Shown piece after piece: positions 13,917 through 20,783 of a DNA stretch of 22,486 nt (position 1 is the first letter of the stretch; each line of letters begins with the position of its first letter). The stretch spans positions 1-22,486 of the forward strand of contig CAZZKE010000049.1 in assembly GCA_964655005.1 (NCBI GenBank). Reading direction: 5' to 3'. The position numbers and the translations under genes are program-made. The notes below the pieces were generated by a model. It saw only the letters and a program-made list of their open reading frames with translations. It did no database searches and was not told the origin of the DNA. The stretch is from CAZZKE01 sp964655005. GTDB taxonomy: Bacteria; Pseudomonadota; Alphaproteobacteria; Rhodospirillales; JABHCV01.

Positions 13917-14879
13917 CTAATTTATTATCGGGCGCGGGTCTTCGAAGGTTTCGGTTCGTTGCTCGAAGGGCTGGAAGCCCATGCGTTGATACAGCGGCAG
14001 GGCCTTGGGATGATCCAGATCGCAGGTATGAACCCACAGCCGTTGCGGGTCGTGCGCCCAGGCGCTGTCGATGGCCTGACGCAAAAGATAAGGCCCCAGC
14101 TTCATGCCGATAAATTCCGCCATCAGGCCGAAATAGGCCAGTTCGATATCGGGCGGTTGTTTCAGATCCAGTTCGAAATATCCGGCCGGCGCACCGTGCA
14201 CATAGAGCACATAAATTTCAATTTTTTGATGATCGATCAGGGCCAGCAGTTGCCGGTCGTCGATGATGGCCCGTTCGTACCAAAGCCATTTGGCTCCGAC
14301 GCCGCCATAGAGATAGCGGTAGAACGCGGCGGTCGGTTTTCCGACCCGCATCAAGGCCAGATTCTGGAGTGGTGGCGGCGGGCCCGGCGCCGCCGGTCGA
14401 TGGGTCATTTCCAGCGAGGTGACGATCGTGCTAAGCATCGTTTTGGCGCCCTGTTCGGCGATCCGGCGGGCCATCGCCGTGCGCGGTTCGGTTTCATAGC
14501 CAAGCGCCAGATAGAACTCCTGGACCGAATCATTGCCCTCGCGGATCATCAGGTTAATCTTCCAGACACCACGCGCTCGCAGCCAGTTTTCCGCATGTTC
14601 GACCATCCGCCGCCCGTAACCCCGGCCCCGGCAATCCGGTGACGTCGCCACATAATAAACAACTCCCCGGTGCCCGTCGTCGCCGGTCATTACCGAGGCC
14701 ACGATATCGCCGCCGGCGATCCCGACGAATATTTCGCTCTGCGGGTTTGACCGGCAGTGGGCCAAGTCATGGCCGGGGTTGTTCCATGGACGCAGCAAGC
14801 CGCATTCCTGCCACAGCGCGTTCAGGGATTGCCGTTCGCCGTCCCGCATGGGCCGTATTGTCAGATTGCGGGTGGTCAC
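13917..14879 (-). CDS. Tandem GNAT acetyltransferase (YpeA-like domain plus second GNAT domain)
   Basis: The 320-aa protein contains two GNAT domains. The first (about 1-145) is YpeA-like: LWQECGLLRPWNNPGHD at 22-38, DGHRGVVYYVATSPD at 68-82 and the acetyl-CoA loop RGRGYG at 84-89. The second (about 150-320) has the pattern YVHGAPAGYFELD, ELAYFGLMAEFIGMKLGPYL and LYQRMGF, an alphaproteobacterial GNAT type. GTG 14879 is chosen because the family sequence begins at NLTIRP and the GTGA overlaps the sseA stop by 4 bp, a coupling arrangement. The substrates are unknown. The fusion may come from two genes joined in the same operon. Confidence 0.82.
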   Translation of the reverse strand: MTTRNLTIRPMRDGERQSLNALWQECGLLRPWNNPGHDLAHCRSNPQSEIFVGIAGGDIVASVMTGDDGHRGVVYYVATSPDCRGRGYGRRMVEHAENWLRARGVWKINLMIREGNDSVQEFYLALGYETEPRTAMARRIAEQGAKTMLSTIVTSLEMTHRPAAPGPPPPLQNLALMRVGKPTAAFYRYLYGGVGAKWLWYERAIIDDRQLLALIDHQKIEIYVLYVHGAPAGYFELDLKQPPDIELAYFGLMAEFIGMKLGPYLLRQAIDSAWAHDPQRLWVHTCDLDHPKALPLYQRMGFQPFEQRTETFEDPRPIIN

Positions 14880-15733
14880 GGCCCGATCGGCGAATCGGCA
14901 TGGTCGCCCCATTCGGCCCAGGAACCGTCGTATACCGGGACGTCTTCGTGACCGATCAGGTGCAGGGCGAAGGCGATTACCGCGGCGGTCACGCCGGAAC
15001 CGCAACTGGCTACGATGGGTCTGGATAAATCGACGCCGGCGTTATCGAACGTCGCCCGGATATCGTCCGCCGACTTGAATGTAAAGTTGTCTTTCGGGTT
15101 CAGCAGTTCGACGAACGGCAGGTTGATGCTGCCCGGAATGTGGCCGCGTTTTTCGGTCGGCCTCGGTTCATGGTCGATGCCCTCGAAGCGACCGCGGCTG
15201 CGGGCGTCGATAACCTGAAATTTCCGGGTTTTCAGATTAGCCATCATCTGATCGAAATTCTTGACCAGCATGTTGTTGGTCCGGACCGTCAGGTGGCGTT
15301 CCCGGGGAATAACCTCGGCGTCGTCCATCGGCCGTTTTTCCTTGCCCCACTTGGGCAACCCGCCATTCAGCACGGCGATATCGGGATGCCCGAACAGACG
15401 GAACATCCACCACACCCGGCAGGCCGCCATGAACCCGCCGGATGAGTCGTAAACGACAATGCGGTTGCCGTCGCCCAGCCCCAGCTTGCGTGCCTTGGAT
15501 GAAAACTTCTCCGGGCTCGGCAGCATGTGCGGCAGGTCGGTGTCGCTGTCTGCGATGTCGTCTATATCGAAATAGACGGCGCCGGGAATGTGGCGGAAGC
15601 CGTATTCCTCCCGCGCGTCGCGCTCGTCGTTCGGCAGATAAAAGGTGGCGTCGATGACCCGCACATCCGGGGCGCCAAGGTGGCGCGCCAGCCAGTCGGT
15701 GTCGACAATTGCGCTCAGGTTCTGGTAATCCAT
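14876..15733 (-). CDS. sseA: 3-mercaptopyruvate sulfurtransferase (two rhodanese domains)
   Basis: SseA moves sulfur from 3-mercaptopyruvate to thiols or cyanide, leaving pyruvate. The 285-aa protein has two rhodanese domains. The first is inactive (VYDSSGGFMAACRVWWMF around 94-111) and the second has the catalytic Cys244 in ASCGSGVTA, the CGSGVTA loop that marks mercaptopyruvate rather than thiosulfate enzymes. The RGHIPGSINLPF (196-207) and WAEWG motifs are standard. It follows cysK by 10 bp and overlaps the GNAT gene by 4 bp, so it belongs to one transcript with cysteine synthase. This links cysteine synthesis and breakdown. Confidence 0.93.
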   Translation of the reverse strand: MDYQNLSAIVDTDWLARHLGAPDVRVIDATFYLPNDERDAREEYGFRHIPGAVYFDIDDIADSDTDLPHMLPSPEKFSSKARKLGLGDGNRIVVYDSSGGFMAACRVWWMFRLFGHPDIAVLNGGLPKWGKEKRPMDDAEVIPRERHLTVRTNNMLVKNFDQMMANLKTRKFQVIDARSRGRFEGIDHEPRPTEKRGHIPGSINLPFVELLNPKDNFTFKSADDIRATFDNAGVDLSRPIVASCGSGVTAAVIAFALHLIGHEDVPVYDGSWAEWGDHADSPIGP

Positions 15734-15743
15734 TTTTCCCCCT

Positions 15744-16742
15744 TCATAACCAATCGGGAACCGGTAAATTCCTCTCGCGCAGGAAGACCGGGTTAAACAT
15801 CTTGCTCATATAGCGGGCGCCGGAATCGCACAGCATTGTGACAATGGTATGACCGGGACCCAAATCGCGGGCCATACGCATGGCGCCGGCGACATTTATG
15901 CCGCTTGACCCGCCCAGGCACAGGCCTTCTCTGGACAGCAGATCGAAGGCCACGGGCAGCAGTTCCTGATCGGAAATCTGGTACGGCATGTCGACCTTAA
16001 GGTCTTCCATATTACCGGTGATCCGGCCCTGGCCGATTCCTTCGGTGATCGATGTTCCGGCGGATTTCAACTCGCCGTTGGCGTAATAGTCATAGATCGC
16101 CGAACCCATGGGGTCGGCCAGGCCGATCTTGATATTCCTGTTAAGCAGGCGCAGCGCCTGTTCGACGCCGGCCAGGGTGCCGCCGGTGCCGACCGAACAG
16201 ATAAAACCATCGACCTTGCCATCGGTCTGGCGCCAGATTTCCGGGCCCGTGGTCTCGATGTGGGCCTGCCGGTTGGCGGTGTTGTCGAACTGGTTGGCCC
16301 AAATCGCGCCCTTTTCATCGCTGTCGTTCAATTCTTGCGCCAGACGCCGGGAAACATGGACATAATTGTCGGGATTTTTATAGGGCACGGCGGCAACCTC
16401 ACGCAGGTCGGCGCCGCACAGCCGCAGCATATCTTTCTTTTCCTGGCTTTGCGTTTCCGGGATAACGATTACGCAGCGGTAGCCCAGCGCGTTGGCGACC
16501 AGGGCCAGGCCGATGCCGGTATTGCCCGCGGTGCCCTCGACAATAATGCCACCCGGCTTCAGCTGGCCGCGTTTTTCGGCGTCACGCACAATATACAGCG
16601 CCGCCCGATCCTTGACCGATCCGCCGGCGTTGGCGTATTCCGCCTTACCGAGAATTTCGCAACCCGAGACTTCCGAAGGTCCGTGCAGACGGATCAGTGG
16701 AGTGTTGCCGATAGCGCCGATGAAACCGTCACGAATATCCAT
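15744..16742 (-). CDS. cysK: Cysteine synthase A-type PLP enzyme
   Basis: Cysteine synthase joins O-acetylserine and sulfide to form cysteine. The 332-aa protein has the PLP lysine K44 in GGSVKDRAA, the substrate loop as EGTAGNTG at 69-76 (PTSGNTG in classical CysK), the phosphate-binding SVGTGGTLAG and the late GGSSGINVAG. The variant EGTAGNTG loop and the QSQEKKDMLRLCGA motif mark the longer alphaproteobacterial CysK subgroup. Another O-acetylserine- or cystathionine-type lyase is possible, though the sseA neighbour favours cysteine. It is 52 bp after the NUDIX gene. Confidence 0.9.
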   Translation of the reverse strand: MDIRDGFIGAIGNTPLIRLHGPSEVSGCEILGKAEYANAGGSVKDRAALYIVRDAEKRGQLKPGGIIVEGTAGNTGIGLALVANALGYRCVIVIPETQSQEKKDMLRLCGADLREVAAVPYKNPDNYVHVSRRLAQELNDSDEKGAIWANQFDNTANRQAHIETTGPEIWRQTDGKVDGFICSVGTGGTLAGVEQALRLLNRNIKIGLADPMGSAIYDYYANGELKSAGTSITEGIGQGRITGNMEDLKVDMPYQISDQELLPVAFDLLSREGLCLGGSSGINVAGAMRMARDLGPGHTIVTMLCDSGARYMSKMFNPVFLRERNLPVPDWL

Positions 16743-16794
16743 TTTTAAACTCTTTCAATCCAGAAAACGACCCTAACGGCGAGGCAGCGGGCAA

Positions 16795-17433
16795 TCAAGA
16801 ACCACTTGCCGCGAGCCACTCCTGCCGTAATTTTTGCCGGTTCGATTGCAGCCATTGCAGGGCGATCATGGTCATTGCATTGTTGATTCGTCCGGAATCC
16901 AGCCATTTCATCGCCTGGTCCGGGGTGGCGGTGAAAACGCGGATGTCTTCGCCTTCGTGCGCCAGGCCGTGGATGCCGCCGGCGCCCGAGGCATCGACCC
17001 GACCGCAAAACAGAAATATCGATTCCGACAGGCAGCCGGGCGACGAATAATAGTGATACAGCGGCACCAGTTCCCCGATCACGCAGTCCGCCTCTTCAAT
17101 GGCTTCCCGCCTGACCACGTCTTCCGGGCTTTCGCCGTCTTCGACAATGCCGGCGACGCATTCGACCAGCCAGGGGGTTTCGCTATCCGGCATCAGGCCT
17201 GATTGCTGGGCGGCGAAGGCCCCGGCCCGGAACTGCTCGATCAGGACCAGCAGGTCAAGATCGGGGTCGTACAGCAACACGGCGGCGGCATGGCCGCGTT
17301 CGAGAACCTCGCGGGAGATTTCGGCGCTTTGCCCGCCGTCAAACAGTTTGTGCCGCAAAAGATAGCGGTCAACCTTGACGTAGGACTGAAATTCCCGCCG
17401 TTTTTTAATGATTTTGACGTCGTCTCCGGTCAT
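16795..17433 (-). CDS. NUDIX hydrolase, ADP-ribose pyrophosphatase-like
   Basis: NudF-like enzymes split ADP-ribose to AMP and ribose-5-phosphate. The 212-aa protein has the NUDIX box at about 95-117 (GIVEDGESPEDVVRREAIEE followed by ADC), matching G-x5-E-x7-R-E-U-x-E-E. The Gly near its end (EE-x-G) is Asp. The preceding PWLVECVAG and the following YYSSPGCLSESIFLF are typical of the ADP-ribose branch, where the SPG segment helps bind the substrate. Start: ATG 17433 has GGGGA 11 nt upstream; GTG 17442, which overlaps the upstream stop as TAGTG, would add three residues. It lies directly after the CopD-like gene. Confidence 0.87.
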   Translation of the reverse strand: MTGDDVKIIKKRREFQSYVKVDRYLLRHKLFDGGQSAEISREVLERGHAAAVLLYDPDLDLLVLIEQFRAGAFAAQQSGLMPDSETPWLVECVAGIVEDGESPEDVVRREAIEEADCVIGELVPLYHYYSSPGCLSESIFLFCGRVDASGAGGIHGLAHEGEDIRVFTATPDQAMKWLDSGRINNAMTMIALQWLQSNRQKLRQEWLAASGS

Positions 17434-17441
17434 CTCTGCCA

Positions 17442-17909
17442 CTATCCCCAGAACCTGCCCGATGCGCCGATGGCGACGGTCAGGATTCCCAATACGGTAT
17501 TGGTTCCGACGATGCGGCGGATAACGTTCAGTTGCGCCGCCGCCATGGGCCAGTCCTCGGCGGCGACAAAATCGCGGAAACGGCTATATGGCCCCACGTA
17601 CAAATACAAAAACAGGGCGATCATCGACCATCCGGTTAACTGCATCAAGGTGATGTGCAGGCCGGCACTCGCGATATCGCCGAAATCGATCATCACCTGA
17701 GCGTAGCCGGTCAACGGCAGGATAATGACGATCAGCCAGACCCAGGAAAAGAAGCGCCTGAATACGCCGGACCAGATGGTCAGCCGCCGCGGCGGTTCCA
17801 GAAATCCCAGCGATGGCCGCAAGACCACATAGGCGAAAAACATCCCGCCGACCCAAATTACGGCGGCCAGGGCATGCAACAGGACGGCGAAGGTGGTGAT
17901 TTCAGGCAT
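17442..17909 (-). CDS. CopD-like domain membrane protein
   Basis: The 155-aa protein has about four membrane segments and resembles the CopD/YcnJ-like (DUF2269-type) family: FAVLLHALAAVIWVGGMFFA at 7-26, IWSGVFRRFFSWVWLIVIIL at 45-64, then a segment after MQLTGWSM, ending with NVIRRIVGTNTVLGILTVAI. Membrane histidine H12 in LLHALAAVIWVGG is the conserved one. Such proteins are linked to copper handling or haem-associated membrane functions, but the role here is not shown. It lacks a signal peptide and seems to be the first gene of the operon that runs through NUDIX, cysK, sseA, GNAT and the alanine-dehydrogenase-like gene. Confidence 0.75.
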   Translation of the reverse strand: MPEITTFAVLLHALAAVIWVGGMFFAYVVLRPSLGFLEPPRRLTIWSGVFRRFFSWVWLIVIILPLTGYAQVMIDFGDIASAGLHITLMQLTGWSMIALFLYLYVGPYSRFRDFVAAEDWPMAAAQLNVIRRIVGTNTVLGILTVAIGASGRFWG

Positions 17910-17962
17910 TGCATAAGACTTTCACAAGAATCGAACCTGATTTTATATAGGTTGATCGCGAT

Positions 17963-17986
17963 AACCGCAAAGGGGCTTTGTCGGTT
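17963..17986 (-). terminator. Possible hairpin terminator at the dadA end
   Basis: AACCG-CAAAG (17963-17972) and CTTTG-T-CGGTT (17976-17986) form a 10-bp stem with one bulged T and a short GGG loop. It lies directly at the dadA stop. There is no clear T-run on the minus strand, so termination is only possible, not shown. Confidence 0.35.
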
Positions 17987-19257
17987 TAAAACCGCTCGTA
18001 ACCCAACCCGTCGATGGCGATTTCCGGGGGCAGTCCCTGCACCAGATCGCTGACGATGCGGGCCGAACCGCAAGCCATGGTCCAGCCCAGGGTGCCATGG
18101 CCGGTATTGAGGATCAGGTTCGAGTATGGTGTCGGGCCGATAATGGGGGCGCCATCCGGCGTTGCCGGCCGCAATCCGGCCCACAATTCGGCTTCTTCCG
18201 CTTCGCCCGCGCCGGGAAACAATTCCAGCGCCGCCGCCACTATTTGCCCGGCCCGCCGTTGATTCAGCGATGTGTCGTAGCCCGCCAGTTCGGCGGTGCC
18301 GGCTATGCGCAGGCGATTGCCGAGGCGGCTGTAGACCAGTTTTTTTTCGTCCTGAATCAGGCTGACCGTGGGCGCCAGCGACGATTTATTGATGGGCAGG
18401 GTCGCCGAGTATCCTTTTGCCGGATAGACCGGCACCCGGATACCAAGCGGTTTCAGCAGCAGCGGGCTGTAGCTGCCAAGTGCCATTACGTAATGTGCGG
18501 CGGTGAATGTCCGGTCGCCGCAAGCCACCCCATCGATGCTTGCACCGTGTGCGATCAGCCTGTCGATGGATCGGCCATATCGAAAATTGACGCCCAATTC
18601 CACGGCCAGGGCCGCCAGTTTGGTGGTGAAGGCATAGGCATCGCCGCTTTCGTCGGCGGCGGAATAAATGCCACCGGCCAGCAGTCCCCGCGACAGGGCC
18701 GATTGCAGCGCCGGTTCAAGCCCGACGCATTGCCGGGCGGACAGCGGTTCACGAAACAGGCCCAGACCGTTCATCCTGTCGGCCTGCCGCCGGGCCCGCG
18801 CATATTCCCGTGAATTGCCGTAGATATGCAGTATTCCGACGCTAAGCTGATCGTACTGAATGCCGGTCTCGGCGCGCAGTTTAATCAGCGCCTGACGGCT
18901 CATCAGGGCGACCCGCAGCATCCGTTCCATATTGCCGGCCAGCGAACGTTCCGTGCAGTTAGCCAGGAACTTCAGCGACCAGGACCACAGGGCCGGATCG
19001 GCCCGCAAGCGGAACAGCAACGGCGCATCGGCGCGGCCCAGCCATTTGACAATTTTCGGCAGCACCGACGGACCGGCCCAGGGTTCGCTGTGACAGGCCG
19101 AAATCTGACCGCCATTGGCGTAGCTGGTTTCCAGGCCGGGGCCGGGCTGGCGGTCGATCACCGTGACTTTCAGGCCGGCGCGGGCCAGGTAATAGGCGGC
19201 GGTGACGCCGATAACTCCGGCGCCAAGCACGATCACGGTTTGATTTTTTTCGCTCAT
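17986..19257 (-). CDS. dadA: D-amino-acid dehydrogenase (FAD, DadA-like)
   Basis: DadA oxidises D-alanine and other D-amino acids to keto acids at the inner membrane. The 423-aa protein starts with the FAD fold GAGVIG (12-17), then YANGGQISACHSEPWAGP, the DadA signature near residue 50. The C-terminal end has GLRPATPDGAPIIGPT and NTGHGTLGWTMACGSARIVSDL, which bind flavin. ATG 19257 has AAGGGTG upstream; a TTG at 19278 would add seven residues and lacks support. It diverges from the nnr gene with only 41 bp between the starts. Together with the alanine-dehydrogenase-like enzyme it could supply pyruvate from both alanine forms. Confidence 0.92.
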   Translation of the reverse strand: MSEKNQTVIVLGAGVIGVTAAYYLARAGLKVTVIDRQPGPGLETSYANGGQISACHSEPWAGPSVLPKIVKWLGRADAPLLFRLRADPALWSWSLKFLANCTERSLAGNMERMLRVALMSRQALIKLRAETGIQYDQLSVGILHIYGNSREYARARRQADRMNGLGLFREPLSARQCVGLEPALQSALSRGLLAGGIYSAADESGDAYAFTTKLAALAVELGVNFRYGRSIDRLIAHGASIDGVACGDRTFTAAHYVMALGSYSPLLLKPLGIRVPVYPAKGYSATLPINKSSLAPTVSLIQDEKKLVYSRLGNRLRIAGTAELAGYDTSLNQRRAGQIVAAALELFPGAGEAEEAELWAGLRPATPDGAPIIGPTPYSNLILNTGHGTLGWTMACGSARIVSDLVQGLPPEIAIDGLGYERF

Positions 19258-19298
19258 GACGGCACCCTTATACCCCAAAATAAATTAGGCGCGCTATT

Positions 19299-20780
19299 AT
19301 GCTAACCATGTACGAAATGGCCTTGCTTACAGTCGATCAAATGTATGCCGCCGACCGGGCCGCCATGGCCGCCGGGACGCCGGGGCATGAGTTGATGGAA
19401 GCCGCCGGGGCGGCGATTGCCGATGAAGTCATCAAACGCTGGCCCCGGCGACCGGTCCTGGCGCTCTGCGGGCCCGGCAACAATGGCGGCGACGGCTTCG
19501 TCGCCGCCCGCCTGCTGGCCGAAGCGGGCTGGCCGGTGCGACTGGCGCTGTTGGGTCATCGCGACGCCCTGAAAGGCGACGCGGCGCTTAACGCCGAACG
19601 ATGGCAGGGTGATGTATTGCCCCTTGATCCCGGTCTCCTGGACGGCGATGTGCTGGTGCTTGACGCCCTGTTCGGGGCCGGATTGATCCGACCGCTCGCC
19701 GGCGTCGCCAGGAAAATGGTCGAGGCCATCAACAGGCGGCGGCTGGACTGCCTGGCCGTGGACATTCCCAGCGGCGTCGCCGGCGACAGTGGCGAGATTC
19801 TGGGCGGCGCGCAGGCGGTGGCCGTGAAGGCGGTCACCACCGTGACATTTTTTCGGCGCAAGCCGGGCCATTTGCTGCTGCCGGGACGGGATTTGGCCGG
19901 CCGGGTGAGGGTAGCCGATATCGGAATATCCGATGCCGTTCTGGACGATATCAAACCCATGACGTTCGCCAATGGTCCCGGCCTGTGGTCGCGCCGGATG
20001 CCTCGCGCCGGGACCGGGGACAACAAATATTCCCGCGGCCACGCGGTCATCGTCGGCGGCGCGGAAATGACCGGCGCGGCCCGCCTGGCGGCGACGGCGG
20101 CGCGGCGTTTGGGGGCCGGACTGGCGACCATCGCCGCCCCGCAATCGAGCTTTGAAATATACGCGGCCGGCGATCCCGGCAATCTGACAAAGGTAATCGA
20201 AGACGACCGGTCCTTCGGTGATTTTCTGGCCGACCCGCGGATTACCGCAATCCTGATCGGGCCGGGCAGCGGCGTTACCAAGCGCACCAGGTCGTTCGTT
20301 CTGGCGGCGCTGGCCACCGGCAAACCGGTGCTGCTGGATGCCGATGCGCTCAGCGTGTTCGCCGACCAACCGGACGCCTTGTTCGAAGCCATCGCCGGGC
20401 CGGTGTTGCTGACCCCGCACGAAGGCGAATTCAGACGGCTGTTTGACTTGGGCGGCGACAAACTGTCGCGGGCCCGCCAGGCCGCGATAATCAGCGGCGC
20501 CGTGGTGTTGTTGAAAGGTGCCGACACGGTCATCGCCGCCCCGGATGGTGCGGCGGCGATCAACGAAGGCGCCCCGTCCGGCCTGGCCACGGCCGGTTCC
20601 GGCGATGTTTTGGCCGGTTTTATCACCGGCCTGCTGGCCGGCGGCATGGCGGTGTTCGATGGCGCCTGCGCCGGCACCTGGCTGCATGGCCGGGCGGCGG
20701 CAAATTTCGGCCCCGGCCTGATTGCCGAAGACCTGGCGGGCGCGGTTGGCGCCGCGTTATCCGAACTGGAAAATCAATAA
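19299..20780 (+). CDS. nnr: Bifunctional NAD(P)H-hydrate epimerase / ADP-dependent dehydratase
   Basis: This enzyme repairs NADHX and NADPHX, damaged hydrated cofactors. The N-terminal epimerase domain (about 1-215, YjeF_N) carries GPGNNGGDG at 58-66, DALFGAGL at 122-129 and VDIPSGV at 154-160. The C-terminal dehydratase domain (about 225-490, ribokinase-like) has GPGSG, LLDADALSVFA, LTPHEGEFRRL, LKGADTVIA and the AGSGDVLAG catalytic loop near residue 433. The 493-aa length is normal for the fused form. Start ATG 19299 follows a weak AGG; in-frame ATGs at 19308 and 19317 are alternatives. The stop is 3 bp from the convergent radical SAM gene. Confidence 0.95.
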   Translation: MLTMYEMALLTVDQMYAADRAAMAAGTPGHELMEAAGAAIADEVIKRWPRRPVLALCGPGNNGGDGFVAARLLAEAGWPVRLALLGHRDALKGDAALNAERWQGDVLPLDPGLLDGDVLVLDALFGAGLIRPLAGVARKMVEAINRRRLDCLAVDIPSGVAGDSGEILGGAQAVAVKAVTTVTFFRRKPGHLLLPGRDLAGRVRVADIGISDAVLDDIKPMTFANGPGLWSRRMPRAGTGDNKYSRGHAVIVGGAEMTGAARLAATAARRLGAGLATIAAPQSSFEIYAAGDPGNLTKVIEDDRSFGDFLADPRITAILIGPGSGVTKRTRSFVLAALATGKPVLLDADALSVFADQPDALFEAIAGPVLLTPHEGEFRRLFDLGGDKLSRARQAAIISGAVVLLKGADTVIAAPDGAAAINEGAPSGLATAGSGDVLAGFITGLLAGGMAVFDGACAGTWLHGRAAANFGPGLIAEDLAGAVGAALSELENQ

Positions 20781-20783
20781 ACC

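Noticed and set aside
19302..20687. Two long open frames antisense to nnr (461 and 373 codons)
   Set aside because: High-GC shadows; composition is low-complexity and no motif is seen, while nnr has every family motif.
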